Source: Paenibacillus_AP thailandensis (lineage in GTDB: Bacteria; Bacillota; Bacilli; Paenibacillales; Paenibacillaceae). From it: a stretch of DNA of 64,000 nucleotides. The notes beneath the pieces are model-generated. The model worked only from the letters and a program-made list of their open reading frames with translations, was not told where the DNA came from and did no database searches. The first letter of the stretch is position 1, and each line of letters starts with the position of its first letter. This document shows, in pieces, positions 34,639 through 43,517 of this stretch. The stretch spans positions 124,001 to 188,000 of the forward strand of contig NZ_JBHUMY010000016.1 of NCBI RefSeq assembly GCF_042685365.1. Reading direction: 5' to 3'. Both the position numbers and the translations under genes were made by a program.

Positions 34639-36084
34639 ATGTCAAACGCTTTTGCTTCACTCGGAGTACAAGAGGAGCTTGTTCGTCTCCTTCGAAATAA
34701 CGGCATCACGGATCCTACGCCGATCCAGCGCGAGACGATCCCGCTTCTGCTTGCGGGAGAAGACGTCATCGCCGAGGCGCAGACGGGCACCGGCAAGACG
34801 GTCGCTTTTATTCTGCCGATGCTGCAGCGGATCAACGTCGAGAAAGATCAAGTGCAGGCGCTTATTTTGACGCCGACGCGCGAGCTGGCCATTCAAATTA
34901 CGGCCGAGCTCAAAAAGCTGGCGCCGGCCGTCGGAGCCTCCGTGCTCGCCGCTTACGGCGGACAGGACGTCGAGGCGCAAATCCGCAAGCTGGCCAATGC
35001 GCCGCATATCGTCGTGGCGACGCCCGGCCGGCTGCTCGACCATATGCGCCGCGAGACGGTGAGTCTCGGCAAGCTGAAAATGCTGGTGCTCGACGAGGCC
35101 GACCAAATGCTCCATATGGGCTTCCTTCCGGAGGTCGAATCGATCCTTTCCCGGACGCCGCGCGCACGTCAAACGATGCTGTTCTCGGCTACGATGCCGG
35201 ACGCGGTTAAACGGCTTGCCGCGGATTATATGAAAGCGCCGACCGATATTCAAATCAAAAGCGAGCGCGTAACGCTCGACAATATTAAGCAGATTGTCGT
35301 CGAAACGACCGACCGCGGCAAGCAGGCCGCTTTATTCCGCCTGATCGAGCAATACCGCCCTTATTTGGCGGTGGCGTTCTGCCGTACGAAAATCAGGGCG
35401 AAAAAGCTGAACGAAGCGCTTCTGGAGCACGGCATCGCTTCTGATGAACTGCACGGCGACCTGACCCAGGCGAAACGCGAGCAGGTGATGAAGCGGTTCC
35501 GCGAAGCGAAGCTGCAGGTGCTGGTGGCGACGGACGTCGCGGCGCGCGGCCTTGACGTGGAAGGCGTGACGCACGTCTTCAACTACGACGTTCCGCAAGA
35601 CGGCGAAACCTACATCCACCGGATCGGACGGACCGGGCGGGCCGGGCAATCCGGCATGGCCGTTACGCTGGCGACGCCGTACGACCGGAGAAACCTGCAG
35701 ATCATCGAAGAGAGCATCCACGCTTCGCTTGAACGGCGCCGCTTGGACGAAAGCGGCAATATTGTGCGGGCGACGGCCGAGACAGGACGCGTCAGCGGCC
35801 CATCCCGGCAGGCTTCGGCCCGCGGCGAAGGCGGGCGCGGCGGCGCCTCGAGAGGGGGCGCAAGCCCGCAGCGCGGCAAAGCCAAAACGCGCCCTGACGC
35901 GGCCCAGGCGGGCGCCCGCAAGCGCTCCGCCGGAGAAGGCGCTTCGGCCGCGGCGGCCAAAGGCGGCAAAGCCGGCAGCCGGGGCAACAATGCCCGCCGC
36001 GGCCCGGAGAGCAAGCAAGGCGGCCGGGGCGGCGGCTCCCGCGGCAGGTCCGGCCAAGCCGGCAGGCGCGGGCGCGGCAAATGA
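34639..36084 (+). CDS. DEAD-box RNA helicase with basic Gly/Arg-rich tail
   Basis: 481-residue ATP-dependent RNA helicase. Q motif (TDPTPIQRETIP), motif I AQTGTGKT, PTRELA, motif II DEAD in VLDEADQM, motif III SAT, motif V ATDVAARGLD, motif VI HRIGRTGRAG. After residue 380 a 100-residue low-complexity tail rich in Gly, Arg, Ala and Ser probably binds RNA or ribosomes. The core resembles B. subtilis YfmL/CshB-type helicases. An extended -10 (TGTTATACT, about 34591-34599) lies upstream. Start ATG with GAGGAAATTTGGAAA. A second DEAD-box gene is at 57589-59139. Confidence 0.93.
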   Translation: MSNAFASLGVQEELVRLLRNNGITDPTPIQRETIPLLLAGEDVIAEAQTGTGKTVAFILPMLQRINVEKDQVQALILTPTRELAIQITAELKKLAPAVGASVLAAYGGQDVEAQIRKLANAPHIVVATPGRLLDHMRRETVSLGKLKMLVLDEADQMLHMGFLPEVESILSRTPRARQTMLFSATMPDAVKRLAADYMKAPTDIQIKSERVTLDNIKQIVVETTDRGKQAALFRLIEQYRPYLAVAFCRTKIRAKKLNEALLEHGIASDELHGDLTQAKREQVMKRFREAKLQVLVATDVAARGLDVEGVTHVFNYDVPQDGETYIHRIGRTGRAGQSGMAVTLATPYDRRNLQIIEESIHASLERRRLDESGNIVRATAETGRVSGPSRQASARGEGGRGGASRGGASPQRGKAKTRPDAAQAGARKRSAGEGASAAAAKGGKAGSRGNNARRGPESKQGGRGGGSRGRSGQAGRRGRGK

Positions 36085-36131
36085 TCGGAGCGCCGCGGCG
36101 CCAAGCGACGCGTTGAAATACGGCACTACAA

Positions 36132-36167
36132 AACAAACCGCCGGGCTTTGCCGCCCGGCGGTTTGTT
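36132..36167. terminator. bidirectional terminator, helicase / HAD gene
   Basis: Perfect stem AACAAACCGCCGGGC / GCCCGGCGGTTTGTT around TTTGCC, with TTG tracts on both sides, between converging genes. Confidence 0.92.
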
Positions 36168-36197
36168 TTGTCCAATAAAGGAGCGCCTTCCCGGCGC

Positions 36198-36989
36198 TTA
36201 CGCGTATTGCCGCAGCGCTGCGGCAACGCCGTCCTCCTCGTTGCTTCCGATGACGGCGTCCGCCGCTTCTTTTACCCGTTCGGGCGAATTGCCCATTGCC
36301 AGCCCCAAACCGGCGAACGTCAACATATCGATATCGTTGTAGTAGTTGCCGATGGCCAGCACGCGAGTGCGGTCGATGCCCCTTGCCCGGGCAAGCTGTT
36401 TCAGCGCCGCTCCTTTGCTTGCTTCCGCATGCTGCACGTCGATAAAGAAATCCCCGCTTCGGATCGATTGCAAATGAGGGGTCCATCCGCGCCAATCCGC
36501 TTCCACCCGGTCCATCTCCTCCTTCGAGCCGAACACGGTAAATTTCAGCAGCCCTTCCGGCACCGGGCTTCCCGGCGCAAGCAGCTTCGGCTGCGCATAA
36601 AAACGGCTGTACATTTCCTCGGCTTCCGGCGTCATTCCTTCCACCATCATTTCAAAGGCGGTGTTGAAATCGAAATGGATGCCGTTGTTCCGGGAATAAA
36701 TCAAATAGGGCTCCAAATAAAGAGGATCGATGGCATATTCGTGCAGAACCGTCCGGCGGACGGAATCGATGGTCGCGGCCCCGTTGTGCACGATCAACGT
36801 CCCGCTTAGACCAAGCTCCTCCATCACGGGCAGCGCGCCCGACGGGCCCCGGCCCGTGCAGAGCACGATCTCGGTCCCTCCGGCCGCCGCTTCGCGGACC
36901 GCATCTTTCGTATCGGCCGTCAGTCGGTGATCGTCCGTCAGCAGCGTTCCGTCCACGTCCAGCGCAATTAAATCGAATTGTTTACCCAT
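36198..36989 (-). CDS. Cof-type HAD-IIB family phosphatase
   Basis: 263-residue haloacid dehalogenase superfamily hydrolase. Motif I DVDGTLLTDD (nucleophile Asp near residue 11), motif II CTGRG, motif III lysine in the LKQLARARGIDRTRV region, and motif IV IGNYYNDIDMLTFAGLGLAM. The C2B cap places it with Cof/YkrA/YidA sugar- or cofactor-phosphate phosphatases. At motif IV the usual GDxxND reads GNYYND, as seen in some Cof proteins. Start ATG with GGGGAGAG. Substrate unknown. Confidence 0.9.
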   Translation of the reverse strand: MGKQFDLIALDVDGTLLTDDHRLTADTKDAVREAAAGGTEIVLCTGRGPSGALPVMEELGLSGTLIVHNGAATIDSVRRTVLHEYAIDPLYLEPYLIYSRNNGIHFDFNTAFEMMVEGMTPEAEEMYSRFYAQPKLLAPGSPVPEGLLKFTVFGSKEEMDRVEADWRGWTPHLQSIRSGDFFIDVQHAEASKGAALKQLARARGIDRTRVLAIGNYYNDIDMLTFAGLGLAMGNSPERVKEAADAVIGSNEEDGVAAALRQYA

Positions 36990-37029
36990 TACGTTTCTCT
37001 CCCCGATTCTCTATTTTCACTGAGCCGTC

Positions 37030-37788
37030 CTATGACCGCTTGACGCCGCGGTGGGCGCGGAGCAGCTCCACTTCCTCCTCGGTCAGCTCGCGGTACGTTC
37101 CTTCCGGCAGCGATTCGTCAAGCCGCAGCGGCCCCATCGATACCCGCTTCAAATACACGACCTTCTTGCCGACCGCTTCGAACATCCGCTTCACCTGATG
37201 GAATTTCCCTTCCTTGATCGTAAGACTCACGGTTGATTTCACTCCGGACGAAGCCGTTTCCTCCTTGCCCGTTATATGCAACTCCGCCGGCATCGTCTTG
37301 TAGCCGTCGTCCAGCACGACGCCTTCGGCGAAAGCTTGACGGTCGGCTTCCCCCACGTCGCCCTCGACGACAGCCTCGTACGTCTTATCGACGTGCTTGC
37401 GGGGCGAGAGCAGCTCGTGCGCCAGCTGCCCGTCATTGGTGAGCAGCAGGAGGCCGACCGTATCCTTGTCGAGCCGCCCTACCGGAAACGGCGACAGCAG
37501 ACGGTCCTCCTCCTCCAGCAGATCGATAACCGTCCGCTCTCTCCCGTCCTCCGTCGCCGAGATGACGCCAGGAGGCTTATTCATCATCAAATAAACGGTA
37601 TCCCGGTATATGACGGTCTCTCCCCGGAACCGTACGTCGTCCGCGTCAGGATCGACCGCAAGCCCGCTGTCCTTCGCGACGACGCCGTTTACCGTAACGG
37701 CTCCCAGCTTCACTTCCTTTTTGATCTCGCTGCGCGAGCCGAACCCCATATTGGACAGCAGCTTGTCCAGACGCATTTTTTTGGCCAT
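37030..37788 (-). CDS. ytzG: RsuA-family rRNA pseudouridine synthase
   Basis: 252-residue enzyme, probably forming pseudouridine 516 of 16S rRNA. The N-terminal S4 RNA-binding domain is MRLDKLLSNMGFGSRSEI; the catalytic motif is FPVGRLDKDTVGLLLLTNDG with the active Asp in RLD; the KTYEAVVEG and KFHQVKRMFEAVGKKVVYL motifs follow. It closely resembles B. subtilis YtzG in sequence order. Start: ATG 37788 behind GGAGGG, or the ATG four codons later. It begins one base after the rsmF-family stop (TAG C ATG), so the two rRNA-modification genes are translationally coupled. Confidence 0.92.
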   Translation of the reverse strand: MAKKMRLDKLLSNMGFGSRSEIKKEVKLGAVTVNGVVAKDSGLAVDPDADDVRFRGETVIYRDTVYLMMNKPPGVISATEDGRERTVIDLLEEEDRLLSPFPVGRLDKDTVGLLLLTNDGQLAHELLSPRKHVDKTYEAVVEGDVGEADRQAFAEGVVLDDGYKTMPAELHITGKEETASSGVKSTVSLTIKEGKFHQVKRMFEAVGKKVVYLKRVSMGPLRLDESLPEGTYRELTEEEVELLRAHRGVKRS

Positions 37789-37789
37789 G

Positions 37790-39466
37790 CTACAACACCC
37801 TCCATCCCGCCGGCAGCTTGTTTTTAAGCGTACCGTCGGCGTAGATCCCCCATCCGATCGGGTAACCGTCGACGCAAATGAGAATATAACCGCGAGGCGA
37901 TCCGTTCCTCCCGCCTTCGTCCGCCCGGTCGGCCGGCACGATGTCGGAGCTGTCGACAAACAGCGTTTCCCCTTTCAAATAACGGATCAGCTGCTCGTCC
38001 TCCGGCGCCCAATTCAGCGACCATGCCGCCTGACCCCGCTTCAAACCGAGCGCCAGCGCCTGAGAAGGCGCAAACCTTCCTTTTTCGGCATCGCCGATAT
38101 ACCAGCCGGGCCGGACGACCTTAAGCCCTTCCAGCTCCGGCACGCCAACCGGCTGCAGAAACAGCCTTGCGCCGTAAGCGATTATTCTGGCATCCGGCTC
38201 CGGTACGCCGCGCAAAACATCTCTTGCAAACGCCGCCCATGCTTCCGCGGGATCGAAGGACGCCTCCTTCGCGAACTTGGCGCTTTTGCCAAGCCGGCCG
38301 CCGCCGGCCGGCTTGCCGCCGCTCCGCCGCTCTTTGACGCCGGCGCGAATATAAGCCTCCTCGCCGGAGTGCCGGTTATAGCGCTTGTCCGCTCTGTCGG
38401 CTCCGCCGCTTGCCTTTTTCCCTTTGAGCCCCCAAGACGCTTCTTCCTGCGGCTCCGCCCACGGACGGTCGGCACCGGCCGGATCGGCGGCATTTGTTCC
38501 GAACGGCCCGGCCTCCGCCTTACGGCGCAATACCGCCACATAATGCCCTTCGCCTTTAATCCAGTGCGGCCACAGCCTTACGGTCCCCGCCGTCGCTTTG
38601 ACCGCTTCCTCCCACGCGGCGTCGCCGTCCCGCTTCTCCTCGATCCAATCCGGCCGGCCGCGGCGCCAGCCGTCCTTCAGCTCGGCCTCCATAACCTCAA
38701 AGTCCGGGCGGTCGACGAGAAACCGGGCGATTTGGGCTTCGTTTTCTTCCGGAGCGAAAGTGCAGGTCGAATACACGAGCCGGCCGCCCGGAGCGAGCAG
38801 ATCCGCCGCATGGCGCAATATATCGTGCTGCATCTTCGAGCATACTTCCACTTTGTACGATTCCCATGCCGCAATCATCGATTCTTCCTTGCGGAACATC
38901 CCTTCCCCCGAGCACGGCGCATCCACCAAAATCCGGTCGAACCAGCCGGCGAATTTAGGAGCGAGGTTCGACGGCTCTTCGTTTAAAATAACGGCGTTGC
39001 GAACGCCCGCCAGCTCGATATTTTTCGCAAGCGCCTTCGTCCGCTCCGCCCCGTTGTCGTTGGCGACAAGAACGCCTTTTCCCTGCAGCTTGCCGGCGAT
39101 TTGCGTCGATTTCCCGCCGGGAGCCGCGCACAAATCAAGCACGCGGTGGCCCGGCCGCACGTCAAGCAGCTCGACGGGAGCCATCGCGCTCGGCTCCTGG
39201 ATATAATATAATCCCGCATTGTAATGCGGGTGTTTGGCCGGGCGGTCGTCACGGCTGTAGTAATAGCCGGTCGGCGTCCACGGTATCGGCTTCGCCGATT
39301 CGGCGATCGGCGACAGTTCCTTCCAGTCTTCGGCGTTTATTTTTAACGGATTGATGCGAAGCCCGTAAAGACGAGGCTCGTCGTAAGAAGCCATAAAGCG
39401 GTCAAATTCCCCGCCCAGCAGTTCCTGCATTCGTTCCACGAACGGCTGCGGCAAATCGGTTTTCAT
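37790..39466 (-). CDS. rsmF: RsmF-family 16S rRNA m5C methyltransferase
   Basis: 558-residue NOL1/NOP2/Sun-family enzyme. SAM-binding motif VLDLCAAPGGKSTQIAGKL, the PCSGEGMFRKE motif with one catalytic Cys, and VYSTCTFAPEENEAQI with the second. After the catalytic domain (to about residue 290) comes a charged low-complexity segment (about 320-410, EEASWGLKGKKASGGADRAD) and a C-terminal PUA-like part with RsmF_methylt features (YILICVDGYPIGWG). The ATG at 39466 follows CTGGGAGGATCCAGCA. Coupled to the pseudouridine synthase gene. The symbol is by family; the target base is inferred. Confidence 0.88.
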   Translation of the reverse strand: MKTDLPQPFVERMQELLGGEFDRFMASYDEPRLYGLRINPLKINAEDWKELSPIAESAKPIPWTPTGYYYSRDDRPAKHPHYNAGLYYIQEPSAMAPVELLDVRPGHRVLDLCAAPGGKSTQIAGKLQGKGVLVANDNGAERTKALAKNIELAGVRNAVILNEEPSNLAPKFAGWFDRILVDAPCSGEGMFRKEESMIAAWESYKVEVCSKMQHDILRHAADLLAPGGRLVYSTCTFAPEENEAQIARFLVDRPDFEVMEAELKDGWRRGRPDWIEEKRDGDAAWEEAVKATAGTVRLWPHWIKGEGHYVAVLRRKAEAGPFGTNAADPAGADRPWAEPQEEASWGLKGKKASGGADRADKRYNRHSGEEAYIRAGVKERRSGGKPAGGGRLGKSAKFAKEASFDPAEAWAAFARDVLRGVPEPDARIIAYGARLFLQPVGVPELEGLKVVRPGWYIGDAEKGRFAPSQALALGLKRGQAAWSLNWAPEDEQLIRYLKGETLFVDSSDIVPADRADEGGRNGSPRGYILICVDGYPIGWGIYADGTLKNKLPAGWRVL

Positions 39467-39561
39467 TGCTGGATCCTCCCAGAGGTTTTTGTATATCATT
39501 GCCCGTTTAAGAGCGAACAAAAAACTTCATCGAAGCTTAAAAGGCTGCGGCAAAAACCAAA

Positions 39562-39589
39562 CCTCCAGCCCGCGGCCGCGGGCTGGAGG
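39562..39589 (-). terminator. terminator downstream of the alarmone synthetase
   Basis: Perfect 28-bp palindrome CCTCCAGCCCGCGG / CCGCGGGCTGGAGG followed on the minus strand by TTTGGTTTTTG and on the plus strand by CTTTATTTTT. Confidence 0.85.
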
Positions 39590-39599
39590 CTTTATTTTT

Positions 39600-39760
39600 A
39601 CCACATCGGAAAGCTTAAGTTTCGACCTCGACTTTCCGATTGGCGATAAGTAAAGCTTAGGCCGAAGCCCGCTCGTGTGGCGGCCCGGCTTGAGCGGCAG
39701 CTTTTCATGCCGAAAAGAATCTATGTTCCTTGCCTTCCGTAAGCTCGGATGAAGTTGTTC
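39600..39760 (-). other. structured intergenic segment before the terminator
   Basis: No gene. On the minus strand it contains CTTTTC / GAAAAG, CCGCTC / GAGCGG and ATCGGAAAG / CTTTCCGAT inverted repeats in series, then the terminator at 39562-39589. It could be a long structured 3' end or a small RNA. Confidence 0.35.
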
Positions 39761-40564
39761 TCACGTCACGTTGTTCCTTTTGGCTCGAACAATCGCTTCT
39801 TCGACATCCATCGAAAGCTGCTTTAAGCCGTATAAGTCCTCGGCCTCCCACAGCTCCTTGAACCGCAGCTGGAACTGCGCGGCTTCGCGCACTCTCCGGT
39901 AAAAGTATAAATCCTGAATGCTGTTCATCACTTTGGACACGACGTTCGAGCGTTCCTCGAAATCGCGCTGCGCGTCCAATATTTCGTGCCGGATGCTGGA
40001 CATCTCCTCGTCCAGCTTGAAAGCCGCCTCCGAAGCGTTCTTCAAACGCAGCTTCACGTCTTCCGGCAATGCTTCTTTATATTTATAATTCAGCGAGTGC
40101 TCGATCGTCGCCCAGAAGTTCATCGCCAGCGTACGGATTTGAATTTCGGCCAGCACGTTTTTTTGTCCGAGCGCGGTTTGCACCGGATATTTTACGATCA
40201 TATGGTAGCTTCGGTAGCCGCTTTCCTTGTAATTGGTAATATAATCCTTCTCGTAAACGAGCGACAGGTCTTTACGGCTGCGGATCAGCTCCGCTACCCT
40301 TCGAATATCGTCGACGAACTGGCACATAATGCGTATGCCCGCAATATCCTCGATGCCCTGCTCCAGCTGATCCGGCCGCACGTTAAGCCGTTTGGCCTTC
40401 TCCATAATGCTCGATATTTTTTTCACCCGGCCGGTGACAAACTCTATCGGCGCGTACGCCTCCCGCATTTTCAGCTCGCTGCGCAACGTCTTGAACTTCA
40501 CTTTCATCTCTTCCACCGCTTGTACATACGGCTGCAAAAATACGTTCCAATCTCTTCCGTCCAT
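39761..40564 (-). CDS. relQ: small alarmone synthetase (RelQ/YjbM type)
   Basis: 267-residue GTP pyrophosphokinase without hydrolase, TGS or ACT domains; makes (p)ppGpp from GTP or GDP and ATP. Synthetase motifs: PIEFVTGRVKKISSIMEKAK, DIAGIRIMCQFVDDI, SGYRSYHMIVKYPVQT, EIQIRTLAMNFWATIEHSLN YK. The first 205 residues align well with B. subtilis YjbM (SasB); the helical C-terminus is about 55 residues longer. Start ATG with GATTGGAGGCGGCCGG. It follows pyrD by 17 bp on the same strand and ends at a strong terminator. Confidence 0.93.
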   Translation of the reverse strand: MDGRDWNVFLQPYVQAVEEMKVKFKTLRSELKMREAYAPIEFVTGRVKKISSIMEKAKRLNVRPDQLEQGIEDIAGIRIMCQFVDDIRRVAELIRSRKDLSLVYEKDYITNYKESGYRSYHMIVKYPVQTALGQKNVLAEIQIRTLAMNFWATIEHSLNYKYKEALPEDVKLRLKNASEAAFKLDEEMSSIRHEILDAQRDFEERSNVVSKVMNSIQDLYFYRRVREAAQFQLRFKELWEAEDLYGLKQLSMDVEEAIVRAKRNNVT

Positions 40565-40581
40565 CCGGCCGCCTCCAATCT

Positions 40582-41679
40582 CTATTGATGATCTGCTCCA
40601 ACCGCTTCGGCAATGCCGCGGTAGCCGTCCTTTCGCATCAGCTCCAGCAAACCTTCCGTCAGTTCCCGCGTAATTTCGGGGCCTTTGTAAATAAGTGCAG
40701 TATAAATTTCAACGAGCGACGCACCCGCGCGAATTTTATCGTATGCATCGGCCGCCGTAAAAATGCCGCCGGAGCCAATAATAGGCAGCTTCCCGTTCGT
40801 CTGCCGGTAGACGGCGCGAATCACTTCCGTCGAGCGGTCGCGAAGCGGCTTCCCGCTAAGCCCGCCGGTTTCCTTCGCATTCGCGTGCGTAAGGCCCGAG
40901 CGGGATATCGTCGTATTCGTGGCGATAATGCCCGCGGCGCAGCTTTGCCGGATCGTGTCGACCGTCAGCTCGAGCTGCTCGTCCGTCATGTCCGGCGCAA
41001 TCTTGACCAGCACCGGCTTCGGCTTGCCGCCGTGCTTCGCCGCCTGCCGTCCGAGCTCCTCCTCGACGGCTCCAAGCAGCACCTTTAGCTCGTCGCCGTG
41101 CTGCAGAGCGCGCAGGTCAGGCGTGTTCGGCGAGCTTATATTCACGACGAAAAAATCGCCGTGCCCGTAAAGCGCCCGGATGCACGCCTGATAATCCTCG
41201 TGGGCGCGCTCATTGGGCGTCGTTTTGTTTTTGCCGATATTGACGGCGATCGGTATGCGGCGGAGCTTTCGCTTGGCGAGCCGAACCGCCATCTCCTCCG
41301 CGCCGTTATTGTTGAAGCCCATCCGGTTGATCAGCGCTTCGTCGGCCGGCAGCCGGAACAAGCGCGGCTGCTCGTTGCCGGGCTGCGCCTTCGGCGTAAC
41401 CGTGCCGACTTCCATAAATCCGAAGCCGATACTGGTGAAGCCGTCCGTCGCCACGCCGTTTTTGTCCAGCCCCGCCGCAAGCCCGACCGGATGCGGAAAC
41501 TTGAGGCCGAACAACTCCACCGCCAGCTCCGGCGCCGCTTTTACGCCATACATCGCCTGAAGCAATCCGTTCATGCCGGGTACTCCGCTGGCCGTCTGCA
41601 AGCCGTCTATGACCAGATGATGCGCCTTTTCGGCATCCATCCGAAATAGAAAAGGCTTTGCCATATTTTGATACAACAA
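40582..41679 (-). CDS. pyrD: quinone-dependent dihydroorotate dehydrogenase (class 2)
   Basis: Membrane-associated flavoenzyme oxidising dihydroorotate to orotate with quinone as acceptor; 365 residues. The amphipathic N-terminal membrane-binding helix (KPFLFRMDAEKAHHLVIDGL) marks class 2. FMN and substrate motifs: PVGLAAGLDKNGVATDGF, GTVTPKAQPGNEQPRLFRLP, INRMGFNNNGAE, VNISSPNTPDLRALQ (with catalytic Ser), IIGSGGIFTAADAYDKI. Most Bacillales carry the class 1B PyrD/PyrK within the pyr operon; here a class 2 gene stands apart. Start TTG at 41679 or the adjacent TTG, after GGAG. Probably co-transcribed with relQ. Confidence 0.95.
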   Translation of the reverse strand: MLYQNMAKPFLFRMDAEKAHHLVIDGLQTASGVPGMNGLLQAMYGVKAAPELAVELFGLKFPHPVGLAAGLDKNGVATDGFTSIGFGFMEVGTVTPKAQPGNEQPRLFRLPADEALINRMGFNNNGAEEMAVRLAKRKLRRIPIAVNIGKNKTTPNERAHEDYQACIRALYGHGDFFVVNISSPNTPDLRALQHGDELKVLLGAVEEELGRQAAKHGGKPKPVLVKIAPDMTDEQLELTVDTIRQSCAAGIIATNTTISRSGLTHANAKETGGLSGKPLRDRSTEVIRAVYRQTNGKLPIIGSGGIFTAADAYDKIRAGASLVEIYTALIYKGPEITRELTEGLLELMRKDGYRGIAEAVGADHQ

Positions 41680-41853
41680 CTTTGTTCCACTCCGTTCTGA
41701 AGATTAGTCCTAACTGACAGTTTATCATTTTTTGCGCCAAAAAGAAAAGAGCGGACCTCCCCGATGTCAGCTTTTCGCACAGCATTGCGGCCTTGTCCGA
41801 AAACGATTACAATAGATTCATTCTAATATAATGAATAGAAAGGTTGATCGATA

Positions 41854-41994
41854 GTGAGCAGCGCGAAAAGAAAGCCGCCCGTCATGAAGACGAAACCGCA
41901 AGAGGAAGTGAACAAAAAAGGACTCATCTGGGCCGGTTCCATATTCGGCGTCGTTCTGGTCGCGGTAGTGGTCCTCCTTATTGTCGGCCAATAA
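41854..41994 (+). CDS. 46-residue single-pass membrane protein, unknown
   Basis: Short gene starting GTG (VSSAKRKPPVMKTKPQEEVN) with a basic N-terminus, then one membrane segment (LIWAGSIFGVVLVAVVVLLI) and the end VGQ. An AGAAAGG sequence lies 10 nt upstream; the ATG at codon 11 is an alternative. A TATAAT (41827-41832) and a TTGCGG - 17 nt - TACAAT pair upstream offer promoters. It converges with the L,D-transpeptidase gene. The charge pattern and hydrophobic run support a real inner-membrane peptide; no function is proposed. Confidence 0.6.
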   Translation: MSSAKRKPPVMKTKPQEEVNKKGLIWAGSIFGVVLVAVVVLLIVGQ

Positions 41995-42003
41995 TCAAGG
42001 CGA

Positions 42004-43371
42004 TTATTGCAGCCACTCATACACCCGATCGGGATTGGTCTCGTCCTGACCGCGCCCCAGCCGGAACCGGTTTTCCGGCGGCTCGGCGGAGTCCGGCGGA
42101 ACCGATCCTTTTTGTATCGTCACCTTCGTTCCCGGCGGCACCATATCGTAAAGCTCCTCCAGATCGGCCCGCTTCATCCGGACGCACCCCAGCGACTCGT
42201 CGAGGCCGATGCTGTCCGGCTCGTCCGTCCCGTGAATGGCGTATTGGCTGCCGGACAACACCAGTCCCCTGCTGCCGTACGGCCCTTTATCCGTGCCGTT
42301 CGGGTTTTTCACTTTTTCCGTAATGACGAATTCGCCTTCGGGCGTGAGATCGCCGCCAAGCCCCACCTCATAGCTTCTGACGACGATATTGCCGCTGACG
42401 ACGGCCAGCCGGTGGGTTGATTTATCGACAACGACGGCGAGCGGCCGAACGTCCAGTTCGGACGGATCAGAGCCGGGCACCGGATTCCGGGATCCGGACT
42501 GCGCCTGTGCCGCATCGGCCTGAACGGGCTCGGCCGTCCGCTGCATATGCCGCAGCAGCGGAGCGAACTGCTCCCGCATGCCCGGTCTTTCTCCGGACAA
42601 CACGTTATCCGGGTAGGGACGAATCATCGCCTCCAGGGAAGACGGCCACTGGCCGGTCATCCGGCGGTAAGCTTGAATCGCGCTCGCCAGCACCCACCTC
42701 GTTTCCTGTTCGTAGCTCCAAGCGTCAAGCAGCTCCTCCATATCCCCGGCGGGAGCAGGGATACAATCGCAGGTTTCGGCATCGTAGAGCCTCACTTCGC
42801 GTAACGCTCCGTCTTGGCCCGTTTGGGCCGACATAAGCAGCTTCCGGTCGCCGAGCCATAATCTCCACTCGCCGAGCTCCTCCAGTTGAACGGCCAGCAC
42901 CGTCTCATAATCGCCGCCGAGAGAAACCATTTTGCCCCATGACGACCCAAGCGGGTCTTCAGCCTTCAAATCCGCCAGTACGACGGTCCCCGGCTCCTTA
43001 CCCGAATCCGGCTCGTTAACGGCTTTGTAAACCGGACTGTCCGTTTCTCCGGTGTCCAACGCTCCCGGCGCCGATGCGGTTAACAGAAGCAACAAACCGG
43101 CGATCATTGCCGTTCGCCGTCTGAAGCGGCGCGCTCTTTTCCGTTCGTTCCATTGTTTTAGCTGCTCCAATTCCCGCTCTACGGCGGCCAGCGGATGGCT
43201 TCTCCGTTCGAACGCCTCGTAAATTTCGCCGGCTTGCATGTAGCAATAGTTGGCCTTCGCTTCCTTGCCTTGCCCCTCATATTCCTTGCCGAGCAAATAC
43301 CAGGCCATTCGATTGTCCGGATGCTGCTTGACGAACAGCTTCAAATAATAGATGTTTTCCTTCTCGTCCAT
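42004..43371 (-). CDS. L,D-transpeptidase with cytoplasmic TPR-like domain
   Basis: 455-residue membrane protein. Residues 1-60 (YYLKLFVKQHPDNRMAWYLL; GKEYEGQGKEAKANYCYMQA) look like one to two TPR helices in the cytoplasm; a basic stretch KRARRFRRR precedes a membrane segment (about 87-104). Outside lies a region of unknown fold and the YkuD catalytic domain near the C-terminus, with H380 in HGTDEP and nucleophile C396 in ESLGCVRM. Such domains form 3-3 peptidoglycan cross-links or attach proteins. Start ATG 43371 after GGGAGGCTTCGG; the longer reading is rejected. No terminator separates it from the ferredoxin gene upstream other than the one at 43469-43508. Confidence 0.9.
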   Translation of the reverse strand: MDEKENIYYLKLFVKQHPDNRMAWYLLGKEYEGQGKEAKANYCYMQAGEIYEAFERRSHPLAAVERELEQLKQWNERKRARRFRRRTAMIAGLLLLLTASAPGALDTGETDSPVYKAVNEPDSGKEPGTVVLADLKAEDPLGSSWGKMVSLGGDYETVLAVQLEELGEWRLWLGDRKLLMSAQTGQDGALREVRLYDAETCDCIPAPAGDMEELLDAWSYEQETRWVLASAIQAYRRMTGQWPSSLEAMIRPYPDNVLSGERPGMREQFAPLLRHMQRTAEPVQADAAQAQSGSRNPVPGSDPSELDVRPLAVVVDKSTHRLAVVSGNIVVRSYEVGLGGDLTPEGEFVITEKVKNPNGTDKGPYGSRGLVLSGSQYAIHGTDEPDSIGLDESLGCVRMKRADLEELYDMVPPGTKVTIQKGSVPPDSAEPPENRFRLGRGQDETNPDRVYEWLQ

Positions 43372-43468
43372 CCGAAGCCTCCCTTGTCGGTATGTCCTAT
43401 CTCTGTTATCGGCAAAACGTGCCCGCGAGTTCATGACGGAGACTGCCTCCGCCCAATTCGGCATTGAC

Positions 43469-43508
43469 AAAAAAAAAAGAGCCGTTCCTCACCTCAAGGA
43501 ACGGCTCT
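43469..43508 (-). terminator. terminator of the ferredoxin gene
   Basis: Stem AGAGCCGTTCC / GGAACGGCTCT followed on the minus strand by a run of ten T, 10 bp past the stop. Confidence 0.95.
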
Positions 43509-43517
43509 TCGTATCGA

